The position numbers and the translations under genes are program-made. A stretch of 64,000 bases of DNA. Source: Butyrivibrio sp. M55 (lineage in GTDB: Bacteria; Bacillota; Clostridia; Lachnospirales; Lachnospiraceae). The notes under the pieces were generated by a model. That model made no database searches, was not told where the DNA came from, and saw only the letters and a list, made by a program, of their open reading frames with translations. How positions within the stretch are numbered: position 1 is the first letter of the stretch; the number at the start of each line of letters is the position of its first letter. Of the stretch, positions 43,493-52,946 are shown piece by piece. The DNA is taken from the NCBI RefSeq assembly GCF_900116865.1, contig NZ_FPCD01000005.1, positions 186,001 through 250,000 of the forward strand, read 5' to 3'.

Positions 43493-45379
43493 CTAAATCA
43501 TATATTCTTTCTCATACCACTGCTGGAACATAAGAATATACCATATCTGTATCCTGTAAATTCCGCGCTGTGTGAAGTCGGTCCAGATTTTCTCGACAAC
43601 ATCGGGGTCAAGTATACCCTGCTGCCTTATCTTATTTTTATCAAGAAGAGCTTCTGCCCACTGCCTTATTTTATCATCAAGGAGCCATTTGTCTATCGGA
43701 ATCGAAAAACCTTTTTTCGGCCTGTTGACCATCTCCTTGGGAACGTACTTATAGAGCACGTTTCGAAGAACCTGTTTTCCGACATTCCCTTCTCTTAAGT
43801 AATTCCTTGGAAGGCTCCACGCAAATTCAAGTATATCCCTGTCCAACATCGGTACTCTCGTTTCAAGAGAAACCGCCATTGCCGTCCTGTCGACTTTGAC
43901 AAGAATGTCATCCGGATGATAAACAAGCATATCCATGAGCATCGCATTGTGACAAGGATCTGCGAGAAGGTTCGTATCCATCTCGGTATATTTGTATGAA
44001 AGAGACTTTGCTCCGTTCTTGAGCGCAATCTTTTTTACAATAGGATCACCCTCATGCTCAAGCCTGTGAACATCTCCGGGGCCTTTCGCTCCCATGTACA
44101 TAGACTTAGCCATTCCCGCCACGCTCTTTGAATAAGGGCTGTTAAGCATAAGAACTGATGCGGGTTTTCTTATAAAGTACGGAAGTTTTCCAACCTTACC
44201 CCACACTCTTTCAACAGACTCATAGGATCTGTATCCCGCAAAAAGCTCATCTCCTCCGTCACCCGAAAGCGATACGGTAACGTGCTTTCTTGTCATCTTA
44301 CTAACAAGATATGTCGGAATCTGTGAAGAATCCGCAAAAGGCTCACCAAACATAAAGGAAAGCTGCGGAATTACTTCTTTTGCATCCTTCTCTGTTATAT
44401 ATTCCTCGGTATGAATTGTTCCGAGGTGTCTTGCTATCTCGCCTGCCTGCTCGGCTTCGTTGAACTTCTTATCTTCCATTCCTACGGTAAATGTTCTTAC
44501 CTTACCGGGAGCAACGGACTGCATGAGCGCAACGATCGTGCTGCTGTCTATTCCCGCTGACAAAAAAGCTCCCAGAGGAACATCGGCAACCATCTGACCT
44601 TTTATCGATTCTTTCAGAAGTCTCTCAAGTTCTTCAGCCGCCTCTTCCTTACTTCCCTTGAAAAGATTGCTCTGCCCTTTTACTGCAGTTTCCGTCATCG
44701 AGAAATAGCTCTTTGTCTCGGAAGAAAGATCGTCGACATTTACGGTCATGATACATCCCGCTTCAAGCTTATAAATGCCCTTGTAAATCGTATAGGGTGC
44801 CGGAATATATCCTTCTGTAAAATAAATATCGAGAACCTCTGTGTTTATCTCATTATCAAAGCCTTCTATAACACGAAGGCAACCAATATCCGATGCAAAT
44901 GCAAAAGCTCCGCCAACATTTCCATAGTACAAAGGCTTTTCTCCGACTCTGTCTCTTGCAAAAGTGACGGTGTTTTTGTCCATATCATAGACGGCAATTC
45001 CGAACATTCCTTTGCACATTTTCAAAGTCTCTTCCATGCCGTAAGCATCTATCGATTCTATAAGAATCTCTGTATCGGAAGATCCGTTAAATTCAGTAAC
45101 TTTACCCTCCGCGATAAGCTTGTCTTTTACCACGGATGCATTGTATATCTCGCCGTTATATGCGATAACTTTTCGTCCGGAATGTGACATCATGGGCTGA
45201 GCACCCTTTTTGGATAAGTCCACAATAGAAAGGCGCCTATGTCCAAGCGCCACTTTTCCATTCTCACTTATATAGATCCCTTCGTCGTCGGGGCCTCTGT
45301 GAAGCATCCTGTGGTTCATCTTCCCGATGTTTTCCTTAAGGTCGCCTCTAAACCCGATAAGTCCTGCTATTCCGCACAT
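43493..45379 (-). CDS. asnB: Asparagine synthetase-type amidotransferase, copy 1
   Basis: This 628 aa protein has Cys2 as the N-terminal glutaminase nucleophile (MCGIAGLIGF) and an ATP-pyrophosphatase synthetase domain with GAFLSAGIDSSTIVALMQS and VSLSGDGGDELFAGY. The length is normal. It may amidate a uronic acid in the polysaccharide (as proposed for WbpS-type proteins) rather than aspartate, given its context. It is distinct from a second AsnB-like gene 4 kb upstream. It ends 9 bp before the MBOAT gene. Confidence 0.9.
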   Translation of the reverse strand: MCGIAGLIGFRGDLKENIGKMNHRMLHRGPDDEGIYISENGKVALGHRRLSIVDLSKKGAQPMMSHSGRKVIAYNGEIYNASVVKDKLIAEGKVTEFNGSSDTEILIESIDAYGMEETLKMCKGMFGIAVYDMDKNTVTFARDRVGEKPLYYGNVGGAFAFASDIGCLRVIEGFDNEINTEVLDIYFTEGYIPAPYTIYKGIYKLEAGCIMTVNVDDLSSETKSYFSMTETAVKGQSNLFKGSKEEAAEELERLLKESIKGQMVADVPLGAFLSAGIDSSTIVALMQSVAPGKVRTFTVGMEDKKFNEAEQAGEIARHLGTIHTEEYITEKDAKEVIPQLSFMFGEPFADSSQIPTYLVSKMTRKHVTVSLSGDGGDELFAGYRSYESVERVWGKVGKLPYFIRKPASVLMLNSPYSKSVAGMAKSMYMGAKGPGDVHRLEHEGDPIVKKIALKNGAKSLSYKYTEMDTNLLADPCHNAMLMDMLVYHPDDILVKVDRTAMAVSLETRVPMLDRDILEFAWSLPRNYLREGNVGKQVLRNVLYKYVPKEMVNRPKKGFSIPIDKWLLDDKIRQWAEALLDKNKIRQQGILDPDVVEKIWTDFTQRGIYRIQIWYILMFQQWYEKEYMI

Positions 45380-45440
45380 AATGTCTCCATCGATGTCTGA
45401 TAAAGTTCTCCGCCGGCGACAATGCCGACAAAGCTTCTTA

Positions 45441-47234
45441 TCAATTGTTCACGTCAATGACGTTGTTTTTGTCAATATATCCCGTAAGATCAAGTTTGTA
45501 AGTCTTATTCCCCTCTTCATCTTCCTTCACAAGATCAAATCCCTGAAGCGAATAGAAGTCCTTGACCATCTTGTTCTTGGCTGTCGGATAGTAATATCCG
45601 TAAACAGTCTTAATACCTCTTTCACCTGCTTTCTTTGCAAGCGTATCCATCATGGCAAATTCCATATCTCTTTTCAAAACTCTGCAGCTCATAAGCCAGA
45701 GGTCGATATGAAGCTCTTCGCCATCCTGCTTGCCTATTACAAGCGAAACTATTCCGTTATCCCCGAACTTATCCTCAAGACGGCCGTAAAGAGTGATGTT
45801 ACTGCTGTCGTTTGCGGTCTTCTCGATATCATCGGGAGTATATCTCTTTGTTGTAAGATTAAACTGATTGCTCTTGTTTGTAAGCTGGGCAATCCTAGGA
45901 ATGTACATCTTTTCAAAAGGAGCTATGACAGCTTTCATCTCAAGAGACTTAAGGTACTCGCTGTAATCCTTGAAGCTCTCCTGAAGCTCTGTCCTCTTCC
46001 TGTTTGCCATGTACATCTCATTTCTTTTCCTGTCATCCTCAGAAATGGATGTTGTCTCAAAAAATCCCGAGTGATCGAGAATTCTAATATAGTGCTCGGG
46101 AGTATCAATCTCAGGCGCATTCACCTTAGGAATCTGTCCCGTAACAATCGCTCTCTCAGCCGGATTGTCATCCACAAAGACAAGTGATTCGGGAAGCACA
46201 TTGAGCTCTGAAGCGATTGCCTTCATATTCTCACTCTTCGGCTCCCAATTTGCCTTTATAAATACAAAATCATCGGGCTTAAGCGCTCCGTCGGGATGAT
46301 TAAGTCCCGCAAGCGCATTCTCTTCATCGTTCTTGGAATCAACCGCTAGCACGATACCAAGCTCCTTCTGAGCCTTGATATAATTCTGGAATTCAAGATA
46401 AACCTGACCAAGATTGGTCTCCTGTCCTATCTCGATTCCGTCGGGACCGTCGTCGCCTACAACGCCGCCCCACAGTGTATTGTCGAGGTCAAGAACAAGT
46501 CCCTTCTTGTTCTTTCCGTAAATCGACTTGATTATATTTGCCACATTAAAACTGAGCGTAGGTATAGCCTGAATGCAGAGCGCATACTTGTACATATGCC
46601 ATGCAAGAGGATCTGACCATGCATCAAGTCCGTAGCAGGTTGAAAGATAATTTATATCATTTATAAAAAAGCTTCCTTCATCTCCCGAAGCCTTTCTTGC
46701 ATACTCGGAAAACATGAGATTAAGCCTGTTGATAAAAGAAAGCCTTCCGTGAATGTCATATCCGTCCCTGTTTCCCATAAGCCTGTAAAAAGGCGCCTCG
46801 AAATTATTCTGGATGATCGGACAATGATAGAGTTCATGCAGATTGTGCCACATCGTCTCAAAGTGCCTGAATGTATTATCAAGCTTATCCTGTACCGCTG
46901 CCTCGCTGTCATCCATAGTAGGATAATCGGTAATATTCCTGTTACTTGTGTGGATAAAGATAATGTCAGGAGCAAACTCTTTTAACTCATCCGAAGGAAA
47001 CATGGCATCCTGCCAGTACTGTCCGTACTCCGACTCATAGAAAACAGGCTCTATATCATAGTTAAGCAAAAAGAGCTCCAGAATTCTAATGATATCGTGA
47101 GTTGTGGAACCTCCGAGCACCGCTATCTTTTTCTTTATCCTGTCCGAGCCGTCAGCAAGAAGCGCCTTCTTTATCGACTTGGACTTTTTCATTATGTAAC
47201 TGTTGTCAAAGGGATATTCCAGTTCTTTCATCAT
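45441..47234 (-). CDS. FkbH-like protein (HAD-IIIC domain plus GNAT domain)
   Basis: This 597 aa protein has an N-terminal SGNH-like region (KIAVLGGSTTHDIIRILEL), a HAD-IIIC domain with the LVLDLDNTLWGGVVGDDG motif (D249, D251) and FVDDNPAERAIV, and a C-terminal GNAT-like domain (about 430-597). FkbH proteins dephosphorylate 1,3-bisphosphoglycerate and load the glyceryl unit onto an acyl carrier protein. An acyl carrier protein is encoded three genes upstream. A related activity with another phosphorylated hydroxyacid is possible. The start may be the first or second of two adjacent ATGs. Confidence 0.85.
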   Translation of the reverse strand: MMKELEYPFDNSYIMKKSKSIKKALLADGSDRIKKKIAVLGGSTTHDIIRILELFLLNYDIEPVFYESEYGQYWQDAMFPSDELKEFAPDIIFIHTSNRNITDYPTMDDSEAAVQDKLDNTFRHFETMWHNLHELYHCPIIQNNFEAPFYRLMGNRDGYDIHGRLSFINRLNLMFSEYARKASGDEGSFFINDINYLSTCYGLDAWSDPLAWHMYKYALCIQAIPTLSFNVANIIKSIYGKNKKGLVLDLDNTLWGGVVGDDGPDGIEIGQETNLGQVYLEFQNYIKAQKELGIVLAVDSKNDEENALAGLNHPDGALKPDDFVFIKANWEPKSENMKAIASELNVLPESLVFVDDNPAERAIVTGQIPKVNAPEIDTPEHYIRILDHSGFFETTSISEDDRKRNEMYMANRKRTELQESFKDYSEYLKSLEMKAVIAPFEKMYIPRIAQLTNKSNQFNLTTKRYTPDDIEKTANDSSNITLYGRLEDKFGDNGIVSLVIGKQDGEELHIDLWLMSCRVLKRDMEFAMMDTLAKKAGERGIKTVYGYYYPTAKNKMVKDFYSLQGFDLVKEDEEGNKTYKLDLTGYIDKNNVIDVNN

Positions 47235-47251
47235 AAAAAACTTATCCTCTA

Positions 47252-48463
47252 TTATCCTTCCATTATCTTATCAAAATACTTTTTCCACTTGGCATTGGTA
47301 ACATCGGGACTGCAAATTTCCTGAATTTTGGTAGCCTCTGCTCCAAGCTTCTCAGAAAATTCTTTATCTGACAGTACCTTTGTAATGGCACGTGCCATAG
47401 CATCTTTGTCTCCAACAGGAACAAGAAGTCCGTTTACACCGTCATCAATAAGGTCTCTCGGTCCGCCGCAGGGACAATCCGTCGATATACAGGGAAGTCC
47501 CAGTGACATCGCCTCAATAAGAGAATTCGGCATACCTTCATGGTTGGATGCAAGTATGAAAAGCGCAGCCTTCTCGATATGCTCCGCCACATTGCTTACA
47601 TTTCCCTTAAACTCAACTCTTTTTCTTATCCCAAGTTCGGATGCAAGCCTCTGAAGTTTGATGCTATCAGGACCGTCTCCGTAAAAAACAAGTGAGTAAT
47701 CGGGAAAAGCTTCGCCTGCTGCGTCTTTAAACGCCCTCATTACCATTTCCTGATTTTTATTGCTGTTAATCCTTGCAACCATCACAATCTTCTTCTCACG
47801 GTCGCCGATATAGCGCTTTCTGATAAAAGAAGGATTGAGGGAGTTTGGAAGTATTATACATTTTTTCTGAATATATTTGGGGAATTTGGCCTTTGCGCCC
47901 TTAGACTGAACAACAACTCCCGCCGCTTTTCCGAAAGTCGCGAGCATGGCCGACTTAAGCCCCACGGTACCGTATTCCATATCGGGATCGGCACGCACGG
48001 ATACAACAACTTTGATTCCTTCCCTTGTCGCGGTTGAAAGAGCCATTATGTTGTTTTTTCCAAGAAAACTCAGAACCAGATCGGGTTTAAGTTCCTTCCA
48101 GATATTACGGAGTTTCTCGTATCTGTTCTTTAGATTTGCTGCTCTGCCTGCCTGTTCTTCTTTAAGAAGTGCGGAAAAGACTCTTCTGATGCCGCCCTTT
48201 TCTCCGCCTTCAAGGTCAACCCATACAGGGTTTTCATCAAGATCTGCGACATGGACTGCGTTGGGTGCCCCCGCAGGAACACGCTTCCATGCTGCATGTT
48301 TTACTTCATATTCATTTGCCGCCAGATATGTAGTAACGAGAGTAACTTTATAACCCTGCTCAAAAAAATAATCGGCAAGATTAGACATTACTCTCTCCGC
48401 TCCGCCCTTTTCGAGCGAACCTATATACATGGCGATATGTTTTTTATTCTCAGAATTCGACAA
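47252..48463 (-). CDS. GT4 family glycosyltransferase
   Basis: This 403 aa protein has a GT-B fold: MYIGSLEKGGAERVMSNLADY at the start and ASNHEGMPNSLIEAMSLGLP, then STDCPCGGPRDLIDDG, in the donor domain. The TTG start at 48463 follows GGGG at 10 nt; a downstream ATG at 48430 is the alternative. It overlaps the VOC gene by 14 bp. It is clearly a paralogue of the GT4 at 51844. Confidence 0.92.
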   Translation of the reverse strand: MSNSENKKHIAMYIGSLEKGGAERVMSNLADYFFEQGYKVTLVTTYLAANEYEVKHAAWKRVPAGAPNAVHVADLDENPVWVDLEGGEKGGIRRVFSALLKEEQAGRAANLKNRYEKLRNIWKELKPDLVLSFLGKNNIMALSTATREGIKVVVSVRADPDMEYGTVGLKSAMLATFGKAAGVVVQSKGAKAKFPKYIQKKCIILPNSLNPSFIRKRYIGDREKKIVMVARINSNKNQEMVMRAFKDAAGEAFPDYSLVFYGDGPDSIKLQRLASELGIRKRVEFKGNVSNVAEHIEKAALFILASNHEGMPNSLIEAMSLGLPCISTDCPCGGPRDLIDDGVNGLLVPVGDKDAMARAITKVLSDKEFSEKLGAEATKIQEICSPDVTNAKWKKYFDKIMEG

Positions 48464-48839
48464 GTTCGATTATCCCCATACTGATATTATTTAAAAAGGC
48501 AACCTTCTTGCCGTCTATACAAGGCGCGATAGTAGGCTCATGTATGACGGTGTAGTGTTTGCTCTCAAGCTCTTTTACAGCCTTGTCCATATCTTCCACT
48601 TCATAGCAAAAATGATAAGGGGTATTCTTAAAGCGCTTCAAAAGCGGATACATCGGGGAATTCTCTCCCATGGGCTCAATGAGCTCAACTCTGTAATCTC
48701 CGTTTTTCAGAAACTCGATCTTAATATCCCTTATCTCATCGTACTTGGTGGCCTGTTCAACTTCATAGCCAAGCTCAAAAAATTTCTTTTCCGTCTTGTC
48801 TATGCTCTTGGCAAGGTATCCTACATGATGTATTTTCAT
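48450..48839 (-). CDS. VOC (glyoxalase/methylmalonyl-CoA epimerase-like) protein
   Basis: This 129 aa protein from ATG 48839 (MKIHHVGYLAKSIDKTEKKF) has two beta-alpha-beta-beta-beta modules. H5, E52, H76 and E125 fall at the metal-ligand positions of VOC enzymes, with a YHFCYEVEDM strand. Single-domain VOC proteins include methylmalonyl-CoA epimerase and lactoylglutathione lyase. Here it lies 4 bp after the acyl carrier protein and before FkbH, suggesting it epimerises or rearranges the ACP-bound acyl group. This role is inferred. Confidence 0.75.
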   Translation of the reverse strand: MKIHHVGYLAKSIDKTEKKFFELGYEVEQATKYDEIRDIKIEFLKNGDYRVELIEPMGENSPMYPLLKRFKNTPYHFCYEVEDMDKAVKELESKHYTVIHEPTIAPCIDGKKVAFLNNISMGIIELVEF

Positions 48840-48843
48840 CTTA

Positions 48844-49089
48844 TTATCCCTGTAATTTGCTGATGATAATGTCTGCCATCTCACCTACGTTTTTCATGGA
48901 TACGATCTGTCCCATGTTGAATTTAATATCAAACTCCTGCTCAATGGCATTTATAAGATTGATGTGCTCAAGTGAATCCCATCCGTCTACGTCTGCTGCC
49001 GTTGTAGCATCTTCAACGGTGATGTCGTCATCTTCGAAAACATCTCTGAACACTTCGTTTAATTTCTCAAATACTTCTTCTCTTGTCAT
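48844..49089 (-). CDS. Acyl carrier protein
   Basis: This 81 aa acidic protein has the phosphopantetheine site DGWDSLEHINLINAIE (Ser39) and a four-helix layout. It is a discrete carrier, not the fatty-acid ACP of a fab operon. It is encoded 25 bp after an AsnB gene and just before the VOC gene. I infer it carries an acyl group made by the FkbH-like protein to the MBOAT acyltransferase, like DltC. It starts at ATG 49089, with GAGG upstream. Confidence 0.9.
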   Translation of the reverse strand: MTREEVFEKLNEVFRDVFEDDDITVEDATTAADVDGWDSLEHINLINAIEQEFDIKFNMGQIVSMKNVGEMADIIISKLQG

Positions 49090-49113
49090 TTATTTCTCCT
49101 CTTTTCACTTCTG

Positions 49114-51057
49114 TCAGATCATGTGGAAATTATACCACTGCTGGAATATATAGAATGACCACGCAATCTTGCTGTAGTTAGCTCCCGTTGCGGGGCCTCC
49201 GTCTCCTTTTACAACATAATCGTTTATAAAGTTTGAAACATAGTTTACATCAAAAATATCCTGTTTGCTAAGGAAAGATGTGCTGCTGTAATCAAGAAGC
49301 TGCTCTCTTAACGGTCCGCGAAGCCATTCATCCATAGGCACGCCGAAACCTGTCTTTGGTCTTTCCAAAAGCTCTTTAGGTATATAGTCATAAGCAATAT
49401 CTTTTAAGATATGCTTCTTATCGCCCCTATTATACTTGAATCTGTGAGGTATCCTGAACGAATACTCCATAACCTCCGTATCCATGATAGGACATCTTGC
49501 TTCAAGCGAATATTTCATGGATGCCCTGTCCATCTTAACCAGAATATCCTCGGGAAGGTATGTATCCATATCAAGAAGCATTCTTCTTATCTGGAAATTA
49601 TTTACTCCGTAAAGACTCTCCACCGGATACAGAACGGGCTGCATATTGCTTCCAATATTGTAATCCGTCGCAAGATACTGAGCCGCGCTCATCGGGATAT
49701 CCATGTCCTCATTGCCTGATATAAAGGCATGCGAAGCTCTTACATATCCTTCGGATACAAGCTGTGACTTGGTTTCGGGATCTCTGTTGTTTGCAACAAC
49801 CTTAACCCTGAACGGCATCTTATCAAGGAGCGTTCCGTCTCCGCTCTTAATACGCGAAAGACTGTGTACAATAGCTCCCGGAATATCAAGAAGCTGCGCC
49901 GTTCTTACGTTATCATATACATTATATCCGCAGAAAAACTCATCTCCGCCGTCACCCGAAAGAGCTACGGTGACATCCTGCTTTGCAAGTTTACTTACAA
50001 GCATCGAAGGAATCTCTGAGTTATCCGCAAAAGGTTCGTCGTAGTACTGCGGAATACTGCTTACAAGCTCAAACATCTCTTTTTCCGAAATATAGAGCTC
50101 TGTGTGATCGGTTCCAAGGTGTTTTGCGATTTCCTTGGCATACTCCGCTTCATTATATCTGGGAACATCAAAGCCTATGCAGAATGTCTTTACGGGCCTG
50201 TCAGAATGTTCCTGGGCAATTGCCGTTATAAGAGATGAATCATATCCTCCCGACAAGAAAGTTCCGAGAGGAACATCGGCTATCATTCTGGATGCAACGG
50301 ACTTCTTAAGTCTCTCTTTCAGTCCTTCCTTTGCTTCCGCATAGCTTCTTACGGGATCTTTTGACATCTCTTTGTATACTTCTTTTATATCCCAATACTT
50401 CTTCTTGGTGATCTTACCTGCGCTAAACTTAAGATATGAACCTGCCTCAAGCTTATACACATCGGTAAAGATAGTATCAGGAGCAGCAATATACTGCTGA
50501 AGAAGAAATCTTGAAATAACCTGTTTTCTTATCTCCGGCTTAAATCCGGGACACTTCATAATAGGCTTAAGCTCTGAAGCAAAAACAATGTTTTCTCCGT
50601 CAAACCAGTAAAAAAGCGGCTTCTTACCTATTCTGTCTCTTATAAGATAAACATCGGATGTCTCTCTGTCATATATTGCAATCGCAAACATGCCGTGGAT
50701 GTGATCCACCATGTCTATTCCCCACTTGAGGTACGCAGCGATTATGACTTCCGTATCACAATTCGACTTAAACTCATAGTCAGAGAGTTCTTCCTTGAGT
50801 TCACGGTAGTTGAATATCTCACCGTTATAGACAACAGATATTCTGCCGTTCTCAGAGTGCATCGGCTGATGTCCCAAAGGAGACAGATCCAAAATTGAAA
50901 GACGTCTCTGAGCAAAGCCTATGACATAATCATCTGCTCCTGAATAAATTTCAACACCGCTGTCATCGGGACCTCTGTGATACATGGTATCATTCATGAT
51001 CCTCAGCTGTTCTTCAGTTATTCTCTTTTTTGAAATATATCCGCAAATTCCGCACAT
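49114..51057 (-). CDS. asnB: Asparagine synthetase-type amidotransferase, copy 2
   Basis: This 647 aa protein begins MCGICGYISKKRITEEQLRI (Cys2) and has GTFLSGGYDSSLITAIAQEH and VALSGDGGDEFFCGYNVYD. It is as long as typical AsnB enzymes. It shares layout with copy 1 but differs strongly in sequence. Two amidotransferases in one polysaccharide operon suggest two amidated residues, or one true asparagine synthetase plus one modifying enzyme. Confidence 0.9.
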   Translation of the reverse strand: MCGICGYISKKRITEEQLRIMNDTMYHRGPDDSGVEIYSGADDYVIGFAQRRLSILDLSPLGHQPMHSENGRISVVYNGEIFNYRELKEELSDYEFKSNCDTEVIIAAYLKWGIDMVDHIHGMFAIAIYDRETSDVYLIRDRIGKKPLFYWFDGENIVFASELKPIMKCPGFKPEIRKQVISRFLLQQYIAAPDTIFTDVYKLEAGSYLKFSAGKITKKKYWDIKEVYKEMSKDPVRSYAEAKEGLKERLKKSVASRMIADVPLGTFLSGGYDSSLITAIAQEHSDRPVKTFCIGFDVPRYNEAEYAKEIAKHLGTDHTELYISEKEMFELVSSIPQYYDEPFADNSEIPSMLVSKLAKQDVTVALSGDGGDEFFCGYNVYDNVRTAQLLDIPGAIVHSLSRIKSGDGTLLDKMPFRVKVVANNRDPETKSQLVSEGYVRASHAFISGNEDMDIPMSAAQYLATDYNIGSNMQPVLYPVESLYGVNNFQIRRMLLDMDTYLPEDILVKMDRASMKYSLEARCPIMDTEVMEYSFRIPHRFKYNRGDKKHILKDIAYDYIPKELLERPKTGFGVPMDEWLRGPLREQLLDYSSTSFLSKQDIFDVNYVSNFINDYVVKGDGGPATGANYSKIAWSFYIFQQWYNFHMI

Positions 51058-51066
51058 TATTTATAT

Positions 51067-51828
51067 TTACAGCTCCACAGGTAGTTTTTCGAAGTTATCG
51101 CGAAGAGCACCGAAATCTTTGCACTCATTATCAATAGAATCGATAAGCTCGACATATTTCTCATTTACAAGTGTCTTATAGTTTTCGAGATTGTCATATC
51201 CCTTCTTTGTCCATGCAAAAGGATGTGTCAAAATCTGAACCTTATCATATTTATTTATTGTTTCTTCATCGGGATAACCGTATCTCCAAACATGGTTTGC
51301 ATCCGACAGATACTTTACATCAAGCTCCGACTCGGGTGTTGCCTTGGGGTCGAATGTAAAAAAGTCATCCTGATATGCGTTGATAATTCCTGAAATCTTG
51401 ATATTCTCCGCAAGAACGTCGGGTGACGGTCTGTGAATGGAAAAAGAGTTGATCTCGAAACCAAGCATATTGCTGAGCATATCAATCTCCTGCTTAATCC
51501 TCTCTCGTATAACTCTCATATCTGTCATTCCGTTTAATGCAAAGTGAAGACCTATATGCTGGCCTCTCTCATGCATATCGGAAAGAATATCCCTGTTTTT
51601 TCTGGACAGGATATTATATGAATTATTTGTCCACTGGAAAAAGAATGTAGACCTGAAGTCCATACTCTCTTCGACCTTGGCAAGAGCATGCGCTCTCTCA
51701 ACCGAATACTCAACGTCGTGTCTCATAATGATAAAGCTGTCTTTATCAAGCGCTTCTTCATATGTGGCATAACGGCCCGTAGCTTTAATGGCACGGACAA
51801 TCTCTCTGTAATCATCAAATGAAAACAT
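51067..51828 (-). CDS. Polysaccharide deacetylase-like protein
   Basis: This 253 aa protein has an NodB-like fold: FIIMRHDVEYSVERAHALAK (the D of H-D-V aligns with the T-F-D-D site), FRSTFFFQWTNNSYNI, and RGQHIGLHFALN for the zinc histidines. It has no signal peptide, so the substrate is probably a cytoplasmic or lipid-linked sugar. The same subfamily occurs in many capsule loci and its activity is seldom proven. Confidence 0.75.
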   Translation of the reverse strand: MFSFDDYREIVRAIKATGRYATYEEALDKDSFIIMRHDVEYSVERAHALAKVEESMDFRSTFFFQWTNNSYNILSRKNRDILSDMHERGQHIGLHFALNGMTDMRVIRERIKQEIDMLSNMLGFEINSFSIHRPSPDVLAENIKISGIINAYQDDFFTFDPKATPESELDVKYLSDANHVWRYGYPDEETINKYDKVQILTHPFAWTKKGYDNLENYKTLVNEKYVELIDSIDNECKDFGALRDNFEKLPVEL

Positions 51829-51843
51829 TCCCTTATTCTCCTG

Positions 51844-52944
51844 TTATTTTCTAATAATCTTCTCTAAATAATCTCTCCACTGCACAAATACAGCTTCGGA
51901 ATTGGCAATCTGTTCTATCTTGGAAGCTTCATCTCCAAGGCGCTCCGCAAGTTCTCTGTCCTCGATAAGCTTACATATACCCTCGGCAAGCGCATCAGGA
52001 TCCTTTATCGGAACAAGAAGTCCGTTCTCACCGTCTCTTATAACGGTTCTGGGACCACCACACGGACAATCCGTTGCAACACAGGGCATTCCCATCGCCA
52101 TTGCTTCAAGAAGCGAATTCGGAAGTCCTTCCCAATCCGATGAAAAGGCATAAACCGCACCCTTTGGTATTTCTTTTTCGAGCTCATCGCTTCCGCCCAT
52201 GAGAAGAATGTAGTCTTCCGCGTGGTTATCCGCAATGATCTTATCAAGTATCTCTTTTGTCCCGTCAAATGAATCGGGTCCGTAGATCTTAAGAACATAG
52301 TCGGGGTGCTTCTCATGCACCTTAATAAAAGCTTCGCACAGCATAGGCTGATTTTTGAAGTCTACAAGCCTAGCGTGATGTACCACCGATTTATCCCTGC
52401 TCTCCGGCTTCTTAAGTCCAAAATACTTGGGATTTATCGGGTTTAATATAATGGCTGAATTATCCTGAAGGTATGGTTTAAAGAACTCCTTCTGTCCGGT
52501 TGTTTGGAATACACAACCTGCTGCCCTCGGGAACAACCACTTTATCTGTACTTTATCAGAAAATGCGTCATAATGTCCAACCGGGTCTGTCCTTATGGAT
52601 ATTACGACAGGCACGTCACTTTTTCCTGCTGCCATGAGCGCTCTGTAATTGGCTCTCTGCGCAAATGCTATAAGTACATCCGGATGATAATTTTTCACAA
52701 ATTCTTTGAGATATTTCACACGTAAAAAGAACTTTGTTATCCTGTTCTTTTTCTCATCGCCTTCACGAAGACCTACGTGCACTCTTGTGACTCTCTCATC
52801 AAGAGCAAACTCATTCTCATCCACCCACTCAGTGGCGACATACACTTTATAGCCTTCCTTGGCAAATTGATTGGCGAGGTTTGATACCACGCGCTCGGCA
52901 CCGCCCTGTACAAGGCAGTTCAAGTGAAATGCTATTGTTTTCAT
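51844..52944 (-). CDS. GT4 family glycosyltransferase
   Basis: This 366 aa protein has IAFHLNCLVQGGAERVVSNL at the start and SSDWEGLPNSLLEAMAMGMP, then ATDCPCGGPRTVIRDG, at the donor site. It is closely similar to the GT4 at 47252 in both halves. It is 2 bp from the formyltransferase gene. Confidence 0.93.
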   Translation of the reverse strand: MKTIAFHLNCLVQGGAERVVSNLANQFAKEGYKVYVATEWVDENEFALDERVTRVHVGLREGDEKKNRITKFFLRVKYLKEFVKNYHPDVLIAFAQRANYRALMAAGKSDVPVVISIRTDPVGHYDAFSDKVQIKWLFPRAAGCVFQTTGQKEFFKPYLQDNSAIILNPINPKYFGLKKPESRDKSVVHHARLVDFKNQPMLCEAFIKVHEKHPDYVLKIYGPDSFDGTKEILDKIIADNHAEDYILLMGGSDELEKEIPKGAVYAFSSDWEGLPNSLLEAMAMGMPCVATDCPCGGPRTVIRDGENGLLVPIKDPDALAEGICKLIEDRELAERLGDEASKIEQIANSEAVFVQWRDYLEKIIRK

Positions 52945-52946
52945 AA

